Assembly: GCA_001829185.1 (NCBI GenBank)
Contig: MIAR01000059.1
Location: 33,114-97,113 of the forward strand
Source: Spirochaetes bacterium GWB1_60_80
GTDB lineage: Bacteria; Spirochaetota; Spirochaetia; Treponematales; UBA12059
DNA: 64,000 nucleotides
Reading direction: 5' to 3'
Shown: positions 9,132 to 18,030 of the stretch, in pieces
Position numbering within the stretch: position 1 is the stretch's first letter
How the letters are laid out: each line of letters begins with the position of its first letter
Made by a program: the position numbers and the translations under genes
The notes under the pieces: generated by a model
The model's input: the letters and a program-made list of their open reading frames with translations, nothing else
Told to the model about the DNA's origin: nothing
Database searches by the model: none

Positions 9132-9673
9132 GTGCGCCTACGGTGCGGGACTGGCTGGCTAGTGGTCGCCATGAATTTACCCAGAATCTCACTTCGGCCC
9201 GTTTTCGGGCTTATTTGATTAAATCGGCCTTAGGGGTAGCTTTTTGTTATGGAATGCGCCTGCTGATACCCAATCGGGAGACCCTGTGGAGCATCGTCTC
9301 GGTGGTGTTGGTGCTGGCGCCGGACGACAAGGATGCCATCAAGCTAGCCTTTGACCGCATGAAGGCCAACTGGACTGGGGCCCTGATCGGCTGGCTGGCG
9401 GCGCTGACCGGTTGGCCGGGCTTGGTCGCGCTGCCGCTGGCCGTGCCGCTGGCCATCCTGGTCTGTCTGTGGCTGCGGCTGGGAACGGCCACGCGTAGCG
9501 CCCTGGCCGGTTTGGTCATCGTCTACGTGCGCGATCCCGGCATGGCGGCCGGGGCGGCGGCCTTCGACCGCGCTTTCTTTGTGATGCTCGGTTGCCTGGT
9601 TGGCCTGCTCATTACCATCGGCGCTCGTGGCCTGGCGGCTTTGGGCACCTGGCTGGGCCGGCGGCGAAAATGA
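9128..9673 (+). CDS. FUSC-like / aromatic-acid-exporter-type membrane protein
   Basis: 181 aa with about four to six hydrophobic segments: KSALGVAFCYGMRLLI, LWSIVSVVLVLAPDD, LIGWLAALTGWPGLVAL, LAVPLAILVCLWLRLG and FFVMLGCLVGLLITIGARGL. The segment with RETLWSIVSVVLVLAPDDKDA, followed later by RMKANWTGALIG, resembles the N-terminal half of FUSC/ArAE-type proteins, which are shorter in this single-module form. It overlaps the preceding gene by 4 nt (ATGA), suggesting linked expression. Assignment to the family is moderate and the transported compound is unknown. Confidence 0.65.
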   Translation: MSAPTVRDWLASGRHEFTQNLTSARFRAYLIKSALGVAFCYGMRLLIPNRETLWSIVSVVLVLAPDDKDAIKLAFDRMKANWTGALIGWLAALTGWPGLVALPLAVPLAILVCLWLRLGTATRSALAGLVIVYVRDPGMAAGAAAFDRAFFVMLGCLVGLLITIGARGLAALGTWLGRRRK

Positions 9674-9684
9674 ACTGCGCTTAG

Positions 9685-9781
9685 CAGGGTGTTGAAAAAC
9701 GCGGATGCGGCTTTTCAACACTTCAAAAGCCGGTACAATTACGCAGCATAGCGCAAGCTATGCGAGGAATTGTTAAGGTTG
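9685..9781 (-). mobile_element. MITE family 1, copy 2 (truncated, inverted)
   Basis: The first 97 bp of the 129-bp element in opposite orientation, beginning CAGGGTGTTGAAAAA directly after TTAG (9681-9684). It breaks off at ATTGTTAAGGTTG; the other terminal repeat is missing. About 145 bp of featureless sequence separates it from the 75-bp tandem repeats. Confidence 0.9.
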
Positions 9782-9926
9782 CTGCCGCACATGGTCAATA
9801 GGGTGATAGCCGCGAAGTTCCGAAGATTCATCAGGTGAGCACTCCTGCAGAGTCGGGGAGTCAAGCATAGTATACGTCTGGTGACAATCGAATTGCCAGA
9901 AGGGGGATCGGGTAACCCTCTGCCGG

Positions 9927-10110
9927 CTCAGCCGGCGGCCGCTATTCTGCCCGCCCGGACTGCGCGTCCGGGCGACCGGCTGCACCTGGTTGCCTTACAG
10001 GCTCAGCCAGAGGCCGCTATTCTGCCCGCCCGGACTGCGCGTCCGGGCGACCGGCTGCACCTGGTCGCCTTATAGGATCAGCCAGAGGCCGCTATTCTGT
10101 CCGCCCGGAC
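9927..10110. repeat. 75-bp tandem repeat, about 2.5 units
   Basis: Units start at 9927, 10002 and 10077 and are nearly identical, each containing CAGCCAGAGGCCGCTATTCT and a GTCCGGGCG palindromic block. The third, partial unit overlaps the stop codon and last codons of the QueG-like gene (minus strand). The repeat therefore seems to have grown from the 3' end of that gene. Stretch 9674-10091 holds only this repeat and a MITE fragment. Confidence 0.9.
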
Positions 10111-10829
10111 GCGATAAAGTCGGCCAGGTTGCGGCGCAGTCGAGGATGCCAGAGCTGGAGTTCGGCCGCGTCGTCCTGGTTGACGATACGGGCCAAGAGG
10201 GCGCGAACCTGGTCGTTCCATACGTCGCCCAGGAGCAGCGCGGTTTCCGCCTCGGTCAGGGGGGCCAGGGGCAGCGGCTTGGCCCAGGCGACGGCGTTGA
10301 TCGGGCACTGCCGCTGGCACAGGACACAGCCCATCAGGGCATTGGCCGCCGTGGCCGGAATGTCGGCCGGCAGGTCGCGGTCGGTTTCATTCCATAACGG
10401 CAGGCAGCGCTCCACCTTGATTTGGCCGAAGGGGTCGGGAATCGCTCTGGTTGGACAGGCCGCCAGGCAGCGTCGGCAGATCTGGCAGGCTGCGTGCAAA
10501 GCCGGTCCGGGATAGGCCGCTTGGTGTAGGGGCGCGGTGGCGTCTGCCGTCGGGACCGCCGCCGGCTGGAGTATGGAACGGGTTTTTCCCTGCCAGACAA
10601 AGGGCAGGCGGCGCGGCGGGAAGGCGGTGGCCGCCACGACTATGGATTGAGCCCAGGCCTGTCCGGTCGGTACGGCCAGGCTATGTTCCTTGATATAGCC
10701 GCGGAAGGTGGCGTCTGGCGAGGCGCGGTCGCGGTTATCCTCCCGCCAGCCCGTCAGCTTGGTTAAAGCCGCGGTCGGTAGCGTCGTCCAGACAGCGTCG
10801 CGATCCTCAATATTCATTTGGTTTAGCAT
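10092..10829 (-). CDS. QueG-like double 4Fe-4S cluster protein, possibly 5'-truncated
   Basis: About 245 aa from ATG 10829. The C-terminal half carries CQICRRCLAACPTRAI and CVLCQRQCPINAVAW, the paired 4Fe-4S motifs of epoxyqueuosine-reductase-type corrinoid proteins. The N-terminal half (AWAQSIVVAATAFPP) fits the preceding domain of short QueG relatives. Full-length QueG (about 350-390 aa) is longer, so this is either a short paralogue or a truncated gene. Just upstream lies a MITE whose reversed sequence adds MRGIVKVVEKATGFFNNLL in frame, offering an alternative start at 10889. No clear Shine-Dalgarno is seen. Function in tRNA modification is not established for the short forms. Confidence 0.7.
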   Translation of the reverse strand: MLNQMNIEDRDAVWTTLPTAALTKLTGWREDNRDRASPDATFRGYIKEHSLAVPTGQAWAQSIVVAATAFPPRRLPFVWQGKTRSILQPAAVPTADATAPLHQAAYPGPALHAACQICRRCLAACPTRAIPDPFGQIKVERCLPLWNETDRDLPADIPATAANALMGCVLCQRQCPINAVAWAKPLPLAPLTEAETALLLGDVWNDQVRALLARIVNQDDAAELQLWHPRLRRNLADFIASGRTE

Positions 10830-10835
10830 CGTTAA

Positions 10836-10964
10836 CAGGTTGTTGAAAAAGCCGGTTGCTTTCTCAACAACCTTAACAATTCCTCGCATAGCTTGCGCTA
10901 TGCTGCGTAATTGTACCGGCTTTTGAAGTGTTGAAAAGCCGCATCCGCGTTTTTCAACACCCTG
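10836..10964 (+). mobile_element. MITE family 1, copy 3
   Basis: Full 129-bp copy with both terminal repeats. Flanks are TTAA (10832-10835) and TTAG (10965-10968), an imperfect YTAR duplication. It abuts the second MITE family, whose first base coincides with the last base of the right flank. Confidence 0.92.
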
Positions 10965-10967
10965 TTA

Positions 10968-11069
10968 GGAGTCTATCGGGCCATACAGGAAGTATGACCC
11001 TCAATCCTCACCAATTTTCCACTCGTGGCTCGCTTTCGCTGGGTCAAAATCCAAAGCCCGACAGACTCC
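10968..11069. mobile_element. MITE family 2, short copy (102 bp)
   Basis: Begins GGAGTCTATCGGGC and ends with the complement of GGAGTCTGTCGGGC. The inner sequence from CATACAGGAAGTATGACCC onward matches 4076-4165. Relative to the long copy, about 130 bp next to the left end are absent. It contributes the last residues (RSLSGFGF) of the MarR remnant. Confidence 0.82.
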
Positions 11070-11364
11070 TAGCCTCCTGTTTGCGCAGCTGTGCTTTTAA
11101 GTTATTGATCACCTGGTCCAGTAGGCTTACCAGGGTATTGCGGTCTTCGTCGGGCATGTCGCCCCAGGTCGCCTCCAGCAGGCGGCCGGAAATGTTGTCG
11201 AAAGCCGGCCGTAGATGCCAGGCTTTGTCGGTCAGAACCAGTATGACGCCGCGGGCATCGGCCGGATCGTTTTCGCGGTTCAGATAACCGCGCTTGGTCA
11301 GGGCGTTGGCCATTTCGGTCAGGGTAGACTTGCGCTTGCCCGAGGCCGCCACCAGCTCTTTCAT
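11044..11364 (-). pseudogene. MarR-family regulator remnant
   Basis: About 106 codons. The segment MKELVAASGKRKSTLTEMAN, then ALTKRGYLNRENDPADARGV and ILVLTDKAW, is the recognition helix and beta-wing of a MarR winged helix, followed by the C-terminal dimerisation helices. The N-terminal third of a normal 140-aa MarR protein is missing. The fragment follows the adenylate cyclase stop codon after only five codons and in the same frame, so a deletion has joined the two. The C-terminus is replaced by MITE family 2 sequence. No ribosome-binding site is seen. Confidence 0.75.
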
Positions 11365-11379
11365 GCTGGCCCGGTCGAT

Positions 11380-13788
11380 TTACTTGACCGTCATGCGGAA
11401 GACGCCGTCCCAGTCGGCGGCCGGCGGTTGGGCCTGGAAGTGGGCGATGCGATCCAGGTAGACGCGCGCCGCCTCGTCCTTGAACTGGCCTGCCAGTTTC
11501 TGGAAGGCTTTTCCGGCCACCTCCCATTTGCGCTGGCGGTAGGCGGCGATGGCTTTCTCGAAGTACTGGCAGAACTTCTCGGCATCGCCATCGGCCTTGA
11601 CGCCGCCGGGGGCATCAAGCTGGCCGCGTTCGCGCATGATCTCGTAGATGCGTACCGGCTGGCTTTTGCCTTTGACGGTCATCAGATCAATCTCGCGGCA
11701 GATGAAGTGCTCTTTGACTCGTTCCCACACGGCCTCGGAGATCAGCGAACGCGTGCCGTAGGCCTTGTTGGCGCCTTCCAGGCGGGCAGCCAGGTTCACG
11801 GTGTCGCCGATGGAGGTGAAGTCCATGCGGTCGCGGGCGCCGACCGAGCCGAAAACCACGCTGCCTGAATTGACGCCGATGCCGATGTTGACTATCGGCT
11901 GGCCGGCGGCGGTGCGCGTCTCGGCCTCGGCCGTCATGGCCTTGACTAGCTGCATGGCGGCCCGGCAGGCGTTCAGTTCGCGTTCCGGCCCTTCAAAGAA
12001 GGCCATCAGCTCGTCGCCGACGAACTTGTCGATGTCGCCGTGGTTGTTAAGAATTATTTCGGTCTCTAGATCGAGGTAGCGGTTGAGTACCGAGACCACT
12101 TCCTCGGCGGCCAGGCCTTCGCAGAGCGTGGTGAAGCCCCGGATGTCGGTGAACAGGAAGGCCAACTCCTTCTTGACGCTCGAGGTGCTGCCCTTCTCGG
12201 CCTGCTTGAGGGTGGAGGCGGAGATGTAGGGGATGATGCCCTTGATGACGGTGACCATCTCGCCGATCTCGCCGGACAGCTGCTTGATCTCGTCGCGGCT
12301 CTTGACGTGGTCGACATAGACCAGCGAGGCGCTGGAGACCCGGCTCTGGCCGCGGATCATGGTGGTTAGGCTATCCGAGATCTTGCGCACGTTCATGCGC
12401 AGGAATAGTAGGGGATTGACGATGTAGTTGCCCACCAGGTAGGTCAGGATGACCGACAGGTAAAGGAATAATAATGTAAAGGCGATGACGGTGTTGCGCG
12501 TCATGAAGTAAGGCCGCATGATGATGTCGGCGTCGAAGGTCATGACGGCCAGGCCCAGCAGGCGCTCGCGGCGGATGCGGTCGTCGCCGCTGCGGATGGT
12601 GTCGATCTTGATGATCGGGGCGCTGAAGCCGATGGTGCCAGCGTCGGCGTTTTCCTGGCGGATGATGCGCTCGCCTGAGGCCAGGCGCGGCAGCAGGGCG
12701 GCGACGGCTTCGGCCGCCAATGCTGGCTGGCCGGGATAGCGCTCGTTAGGCGCTTGGGTGGAGAATTCGGCGGCGTAGGCCACTACGTCCGGCTCAAGCT
12801 CGTCCAGGTAAAGCTCCTCACGCAGGTGGCTGTAAATGGTCAAAGACTCCCAGGGGAAACCGGCGCGCGCGTTCATCTCCAGTTGGCGGTTCATGTACTC
12901 ATGGATGGCGATGACGTCGCCCAGATTGACGCGGTAGATGGCGGCCGCCTGTTCCACCTGGCTGGAGGCGCCGTCGGTGACGGCGTCCATGATGGTCTGC
13001 CGGTAATTGTTCAGTAACAGACCGCTGAGGGTCAGCAGGATGAAGGCGATGATGCCGACGAAGGCCAGGAACAGCTTGGTGCGGATGCGCAGCAGGAAAT
13101 CGACCAGCACCGGCAGGGCGGTGCTGGTCGCGCGGCGTTCTTCGCCGCTGTAGACGGGCTTGGGCACCAGCTTGCGCGCCCGTCGCTCGACGCCGGGCCG
13201 AGTAGATAGCCCCTTGTATTCCTTGTACTCGCGCCAGGCCGGGTTGAGCTGGTTGAGCTGGTTGAGAAAGAAGATGACCGACAGGACATGCATAATCAGG
13301 ATGAGCGGCAGGCCAACCAGGAAGAAAACCGGCAGCTGGGCAAACCAGGCCGGCCGATCGGCTAGGGCCAGCAGTGGCAGCACCGCGGCCAGGCCGGCCG
13401 CCACGGTGATGGCGATGCGCAAGGTGGCCGCCTGCCAGCCGGCCGGTTGGCCGAAGCCGCGCAACTTGTCGCCCAGGAAGATGGTCAGCAGTTTCCACAG
13501 GAAGTAGAGCGGCACCAGGTAGACACCGAAGAGCAGGATGGCAGTCAGGCTGCCGGGAAAGGCCAGGCGATAGAGCCAGGGCAGGCGGAACGGCTGGACG
13601 GCGGCTGCCGCTGCATCGGTACTCGTGGTGTCGTCAGTTACAGCGCCATCGGCTGCGACGGCGGGCGCTGGCGCGGCCGCGACGTCTGTCAGCCCAACCG
13701 AAGGCAGCTGCGGTGACAGGAACCAGGCCAGCAGTAGGGCCGCAAACAAGCAGTCCAGAATGCGCTGAACCTTGATGGAAAGTGTCAT
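11380..13788 (-). CDS. Membrane-bound class III adenylate/guanylate cyclase
   Basis: 802 aa. Four or so hydrophobic helices in the first 190 residues, including AFPGSLTAILLFGVYLVPLY and LPVFFLVGLPLILIM, are followed by a further helix (LFLAFVGIIAFILLTLSGLL), an extracytoplasmic sensor region, another helix and a HAMP-like linker. The catalytic domain is ELAFLFTDIRGFTTLCEGLA ... GDIDKFVGDELMAFFEG ... DFTSIGDTVNLAARLEGANK, with both metal aspartates and the transition-state N/R present. It makes cAMP (cGMP cannot be excluded). The start is supported by AGGGGAGG 6 nt upstream. It lies 70 bp behind a TPR-like lipoprotein gene and is probably co-transcribed. Confidence 0.93.
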   Translation of the reverse strand: MTLSIKVQRILDCLFAALLLAWFLSPQLPSVGLTDVAAAPAPAVAADGAVTDDTTSTDAAAAAVQPFRLPWLYRLAFPGSLTAILLFGVYLVPLYFLWKLLTIFLGDKLRGFGQPAGWQAATLRIAITVAAGLAAVLPLLALADRPAWFAQLPVFFLVGLPLILIMHVLSVIFFLNQLNQLNPAWREYKEYKGLSTRPGVERRARKLVPKPVYSGEERRATSTALPVLVDFLLRIRTKLFLAFVGIIAFILLTLSGLLLNNYRQTIMDAVTDGASSQVEQAAAIYRVNLGDVIAIHEYMNRQLEMNARAGFPWESLTIYSHLREELYLDELEPDVVAYAAEFSTQAPNERYPGQPALAAEAVAALLPRLASGERIIRQENADAGTIGFSAPIIKIDTIRSGDDRIRRERLLGLAVMTFDADIIMRPYFMTRNTVIAFTLLFLYLSVILTYLVGNYIVNPLLFLRMNVRKISDSLTTMIRGQSRVSSASLVYVDHVKSRDEIKQLSGEIGEMVTVIKGIIPYISASTLKQAEKGSTSSVKKELAFLFTDIRGFTTLCEGLAAEEVVSVLNRYLDLETEIILNNHGDIDKFVGDELMAFFEGPERELNACRAAMQLVKAMTAEAETRTAAGQPIVNIGIGVNSGSVVFGSVGARDRMDFTSIGDTVNLAARLEGANKAYGTRSLISEAVWERVKEHFICREIDLMTVKGKSQPVRIYEIMRERGQLDAPGGVKADGDAEKFCQYFEKAIAAYRQRKWEVAGKAFQKLAGQFKDEAARVYLDRIAHFQAQPPAADWDGVFRMTVK

Positions 13789-13821
13789 GGAAATCCTCCC
13801 CTAGTATATGTTATTTATTGA

Positions 13822-13848
13822 ACGGCCAGGCGTTTGCCGCCTGGCCGT
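13822..13848 (-). other. Intercistronic hairpin between lipoprotein and cyclase genes
   Basis: Perfect 11-bp stem (ACGGCCAGGCG with CGCCTGGCCGT) and a 5-nt loop, without a following T run. It is more likely an mRNA-stabilising or attenuating hairpin than a full terminator. Confidence 0.6.
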
Positions 13849-13858
13849 CCGCCGCCGC

Positions 13859-15121
13859 TCAACCGCCGCTCAGCGCGCGCAGCTTGTCATTCAAGCGGTC
13901 TAGATAGGCCTGGGCTTGCTCGTAATCCGGGGCGATGCGCACCACGATGAGCAGCTTGGCGCGGGCCGCCTCGTAATCCTCTTCGTTGTATAGCGCCAAG
14001 CCTTCCTGGTAAATGACGCGCAGCCGTTCCATAATGACAGGCTGTTTAGCGCGCAGCCGATCGCGGTTGGCCTGGACTCGCAGGCGTGGCAAATTGGCCT
14101 GGATGGTTTCCCAGGCATTGGTCAGGTTGCCGCGGTTGATCAGCGAGTCCACTGAAGCCAGGATATCGTTGATTTCAGCGTCATAGTCGCGGGTGGCGGC
14201 AGCCTGGGCGATGCGGTTTTTGAGGTTTTGGGCTTCGGTGGTCTGGCGGATGGCCAGCGCCAGGTTGACTTTCTCGGTGGCTAGCTGGTAGCGCCGGGCG
14301 GTCAGGGCCTCATTGGCCCAGGCGATGTACAGGCGGTATTTGAGGTCATCGATAGTCTGGTTCCGTTCGCGGGTGATGGCGGCGACGGTCCGTTCGGCGG
14401 CCAGGAGGATGGCTTCGGCGTCGGCGAAGCGCTTGGCCTCGATAGCGGTCTGGGCGCTGGCGATATCGGCGCTAACCAAACCGGCCACGTGGCCATCCAG
14501 GCTGTGGCGGCTATCTCGCACTACCCGGTTGCGCGGATCGATGGCCGTCAACTCGGCCAGCACGCCATTGATGGTAGCCAGGGGGCGTACCAGGCGCTGG
14601 CGGTTGGTTTCGGCCAGCACGGCCGGCTGCAGCTCGCGGATACGGGTCTCACGCAGGATGATTTGTTCCTTACGGATGTCGCCAGTACCTAGGCTGAGTA
14701 TAATGACCGCCGGGTGGAAGGCATTGATGTCGGCCGCTAGCTTGATGTTTAGCACCAGACGGTAATCCTCGGCGCTGGTACGGGTTTCCTTGGCCTTCAA
14801 GTCCTGGGCCGCCTTCAGGTAGCCGTCGAAGCGGCGTTGCACTAGGGTAGTCATCTCTTCGAGGTACTGTCCGGCTCGGGGGTGGCCGGGATCGAGCGTC
14901 AGGGCATCCTGGAAGCGGGCTCGGATGGCTGGAATGGCCTGCAGGTTGTTGTTCTGTATCAATTCTACATTATACATGGCCAAGCCATCGCGGAAAAGCA
15001 ACTCGGCCTTCTCTTCATTGGAAAAGCTTTCGACCAGCAGTTGGTTGGCATTGAAGGTGGCGCAGCCGCCCAGCAGAAAGCTAACGCACACCAGGCCCAG
15101 GATATTTCTGAATATCGTCAT
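13859..15121 (-). CDS. Exported lipoprotein with TPR-like helical repeats
   Basis: 420 aa. A type II signal peptide ends in the lipobox LLGGC (Cys near residue 20). The rest is almost entirely alpha-helical with tetratricopeptide-like pairs: AIRARFQDALTLDPGHPRAG, FADAEAILLAAE and YEAARAKLLIVVRIAPDYEQ with AQAYLDRL at the end. No enzymatic motif is seen. It precedes the membrane cyclase gene, so it may be a periplasmic partner of the cyclase sensor domain; this is inference from gene order. Start ATG 15121 has GGAGG 5 nt upstream. Confidence 0.85.
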   Translation of the reverse strand: MTIFRNILGLVCVSFLLGGCATFNANQLLVESFSNEEKAELLFRDGLAMYNVELIQNNNLQAIPAIRARFQDALTLDPGHPRAGQYLEEMTTLVQRRFDGYLKAAQDLKAKETRTSAEDYRLVLNIKLAADINAFHPAVIILSLGTGDIRKEQIILRETRIRELQPAVLAETNRQRLVRPLATINGVLAELTAIDPRNRVVRDSRHSLDGHVAGLVSADIASAQTAIEAKRFADAEAILLAAERTVAAITRERNQTIDDLKYRLYIAWANEALTARRYQLATEKVNLALAIRQTTEAQNLKNRIAQAAATRDYDAEINDILASVDSLINRGNLTNAWETIQANLPRLRVQANRDRLRAKQPVIMERLRVIYQEGLALYNEEDYEAARAKLLIVVRIAPDYEQAQAYLDRLNDKLRALSGG

Positions 15122-15156
15122 GCGAACCTCCGCGAATTACGTTTGATGCTCGGAAT

Positions 15157-15185
15157 AATATACTACTTTTTAGCAAGATTTTCAG
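15157..15185 (-). promoter_or_regulatory. Sigma-70 promoter of the lipoprotein-cyclase operon
   Basis: Minus strand CTGAAA (15185-15180), 17-bp spacer, TATATT (15162-15157). It lies in the 182-bp divergent region shared with the second cyclase gene. Confidence 0.5.
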
Positions 15186-15303
15186 CCATCCGCCGCCGTA
15201 TCAAATTGGGAATCGGGGAGCTTGTCGCTGACGGGAGAAGTGGCAAGGGCCAGCCGCGATAGGCCGGCTTGACGCCAGCCGGCTGGGAAGCGAGACTGGA
15301 TGC

Positions 15304-16692
15304 ATGAAGCTCAAGACGAAAATTTGGCTGTCCTTCGCGGCCGCCTTCACCGTTTTCGTGGTCGTACTCTATTTTGGCCTGGTTGGGGTGCTTGACGCCG
15401 TTTCCGGCAAGCTGATGCGCAAGCAAGCCGAGGATATTACCATGCTGCTCGAGCATCAGATTGCCGATTCGGCTTCAGCCGGCGGCCAGCTGGATCTGGC
15501 GGCGGTCACGGCCATCCTCGGTCAGGTCAAGCATGTGGCCGACCAGGGGGCGTCGTTCGACATTGCTAAGATACTGCTCATCGACCAGGCCTATCGGGCA
15601 GTGGCGGCCTTTCCAGAATCGGAAACCGGCGTCGATTACTCGGCCCACGCCGATATCCGCGAGGCCATGCTGGGCCAGACGCGCCTAGTGGCTATCGAAG
15701 AGGCTTCGACGGTTACCGGCGTCAGCCGGCGCGAGATTGACGTGGTGTCCTGGTTCCAGACAGCGGCCGGCGAGGCCTACGCCGTCGAGTTGAAGCTCGA
15801 TTTCGCGCGCAGCACCATGCTGCTGGAGGACCAATACCGCTTCATCGAGACCTCTGCCGTGGCTATCGCCTTTGTGCTGTTGGCTGCCCTCTTGCTGGCT
15901 TTGCTGGTGCTGGTCAGCCGGTCGGCCATCCGCCCGGTAGCCGAAGTGACCAAGGCGATGCAGCGGGTTGGCGGGGGCGACCTGTCGGTTTCCCTGGACC
16001 GGGTCGGCCTTGACGAATTCGGACTGATGGCCGTTCGCTTCAACGAGATGGTGCGCGGGCTCAAAGAGCGGTCCAAGTTGTCGCAATACGTGTCACGCAG
16101 CACGGTTGCGGCCGTGCAGGACGCGGTCGGCAGCGGCAGTTCCAGCCACCAGGTAGAACGGCGGCACTTAACCATGTTTTTTTCGGATATCCGCGGCTTT
16201 ACGCCGTATTCTGAGAGCCGCGACCCGGGCCAGGTGGTCACCACCCTCAATACGGTGTTGTCCCTGCAGGCCGAGATAATCCGGCAGGCTGGCGGAGACG
16301 TCGATAAATTTATAGGCGACGAGGTCATGGCCGTCTTCCCGGATGTTTTGCCGGCGGTCGAGGCGGCTTTCTCCATTCAGAAAGCCATGTCCGCCCGGCG
16401 CGGCGAAGTGGACGGCTTGGGCTTGGGTATCGGCATCCACGACGGCGACGTCGTACAGGGTGATGTCGGCTCGCAGGATATCCGCAATTACACGGTCATC
16501 GGCGACGCCGTCAACACGGCGGCCCGCCTCGAGGCCATCGCCCGTCCCGGCGAGATTCTGCTGTCGGAGAGCGCCAATGGCGCCGCCGGGGTGCAGTCCC
16601 ACTTCGCTGTCGTCATGCGTGGCGAACTCAAGCTCAAGGGCAAGGAAATTCCCATCCGGACCTATTCAGTCCAGGGGCGCCACCGGGTTTGA
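15304..16692 (+). CDS. HAMP-containing class III adenylate cyclase
   Basis: 462 aa. The N-terminal helix (IWLSFAAAFTVFVVVLYFGL), a periplasmic sensor of about 150 residues, a second helix (SAVAIAFVLLAALLLALLVL), a HAMP domain (IRPVAEVTKAMQRVGGGDLS) and a CYCc domain follow in order. The catalytic motifs are HLTMFFSDIRGFTPYSE, GGDVDKFIGDEVMAVFP and RNYTVIGDAVNTAARLEAIA, with both metal-binding Asp residues and the N/R pair. This is the usual single-sensor spirochaetal cyclase. It is divergent from the lipoprotein-cyclase pair and convergent with the MFS gene, so it is probably monocistronic. Signal unknown. Confidence 0.94.
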   Translation: MKLKTKIWLSFAAAFTVFVVVLYFGLVGVLDAVSGKLMRKQAEDITMLLEHQIADSASAGGQLDLAAVTAILGQVKHVADQGASFDIAKILLIDQAYRAVAAFPESETGVDYSAHADIREAMLGQTRLVAIEEASTVTGVSRREIDVVSWFQTAAGEAYAVELKLDFARSTMLLEDQYRFIETSAVAIAFVLLAALLLALLVLVSRSAIRPVAEVTKAMQRVGGGDLSVSLDRVGLDEFGLMAVRFNEMVRGLKERSKLSQYVSRSTVAAVQDAVGSGSSSHQVERRHLTMFFSDIRGFTPYSESRDPGQVVTTLNTVLSLQAEIIRQAGGDVDKFIGDEVMAVFPDVLPAVEAAFSIQKAMSARRGEVDGLGLGIGIHDGDVVQGDVGSQDIRNYTVIGDAVNTAARLEAIARPGEILLSESANGAAGVQSHFAVVMRGELKLKGKEIPIRTYSVQGRHRV

Positions 16693-16721
16693 GGCCGTCG
16701 CCACCGGCCGGCGAGAGCTTT

Positions 16722-17987
16722 CTATCGGGCAGGCGCCTGGTTATTCGGCGCGCGCCGTTTTCCCAGCCAGAAAATCCAGAACAGGACGCTGGACAAGGCG
16801 TACAGGATGGCCGTCAGGGTAAAGCTGGGCGCAAAGCCGTGGGTGGCGATGATCCAGCCGGAAATCTTGGCCGAGACCATCCAGGAGCCGGTCCAGTTGA
16901 GCATCTTGCAGGCATTCATGAAGTGTTGCTGACTCGGTGGCACCTGCTCCAGCGAGAAGGTGTCGGAGATGGGGCTGCTCAGGTTCATCAGGGCCTGGCG
17001 GACCAGGAAGGCTAGCACCACCAGTGGCAGCCACCGTAGGTAGGTTAATACCAGGATGAAGGGCACCGAAATGGCCTGGGTAAAGAAAATGGCCATCGGT
17101 TTACCCAGACGCTTGGCGATGGGCGGGCCGGAAACCATGCCCAGGAAGGTGACTACCTGCCCGAGGGCGAAAATGACGCCGATCAGGCTGTCGCCCAGGC
17201 CGAATTCGTTCTTGAAGTACAGGTTCAAGTAGGGGATAGTCAGGCCGGCGCCCATGCCCACAAAGAATCCGGGCAGCAAAAGCTTGATGAATAGGCCGAC
17301 GTCGATTCGACCCAGGGCGACGCTCGGCTGGCGGGCCGGGCGGCCGGTAAGGCGGCCCGGGTTGGCGTCGCCGTCGCCGATGCCGGAAAAGGGTAGCAAG
17401 GCGGCCAGCACGAAGGCCGCGCCCAGGATCAAGGCCAAGCGGTAGGCCAGTATTTCGTCGGCGCTGACTTGGAAGACCAGTTCCTTGAAGCCGCCGCCAA
17501 ACAGCGAACCCAGCACGCCGGTGCCCATACCCAGGGCGCCGTTCAGGCTGAACAGGTGCACCCGTTCCTTGGCACCGGAGTTTTTCATGAAGAAGGGCCC
17601 GGCGGCCACCTGGTAGAGGCTGGCGAAGGCCCCGGAAAAGAAGACGCTGCTGGCTAGTGGGCCGAAGCTGGTAAACAGGCCCTGGCCGATGAAGCCGGCA
17701 GTGGTCAAAACGGTAGCGGCCATCAAAAGCAGGCGAGAGTTGAGGCGAGCCACCACGAAGCTGGCCGGCAGGGCTATCAGGAAGGAACCAAAGGCCCGCA
17801 AGGCCAGCACGGTGCCGATGTCGTTTTCGCCAATGCCCAATTTTTGCATGTACAAATTTAGAAGCAACTGCACCAGGTTGGCGCCGATACCCAGCAGGAA
17901 ATTGCCCAACAGGAAGAGGCGGGCGTTGCGGGAAAAGGATTTGAAGGCATCCTGGTACTCGGCGGCCAGCCGGCCGAAAAAGCTCAT
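16722..17987 (-). CDS. Major facilitator superfamily transporter
   Basis: 421 aa with about 11-12 hydrophobic helices, e.g. LFLLGNFLLGIGANLVQLLL, LLLMAATVLTTAGFIGQGLF and LVVLAFLVRQALMNLSSPIS. A long basic loop after helix 6 (DGDANPGRLTGRPARQP) separates the two six-helix halves. No substrate-specific signature is recognised. AAGGA precedes the ATG. It follows the uridine kinase gene by 43 bp, so nitroreductase, udk and this gene may form one unit; a nucleoside substrate would fit but is unproven. Confidence 0.85.
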   Translation of the reverse strand: MSFFGRLAAEYQDAFKSFSRNARLFLLGNFLLGIGANLVQLLLNLYMQKLGIGENDIGTVLALRAFGSFLIALPASFVVARLNSRLLLMAATVLTTAGFIGQGLFTSFGPLASSVFFSGAFASLYQVAAGPFFMKNSGAKERVHLFSLNGALGMGTGVLGSLFGGGFKELVFQVSADEILAYRLALILGAAFVLAALLPFSGIGDGDANPGRLTGRPARQPSVALGRIDVGLFIKLLLPGFFVGMGAGLTIPYLNLYFKNEFGLGDSLIGVIFALGQVVTFLGMVSGPPIAKRLGKPMAIFFTQAISVPFILVLTYLRWLPLVVLAFLVRQALMNLSSPISDTFSLEQVPPSQQHFMNACKMLNWTGSWMVSAKISGWIIATHGFAPSFTLTAILYALSSVLFWIFWLGKRRAPNNQAPAR

Positions 17988-18030
17988 ATTTTTAGTTCCT
18001 TCTGGCGTCCGGAGCCGTCCGGCGGCCGCC

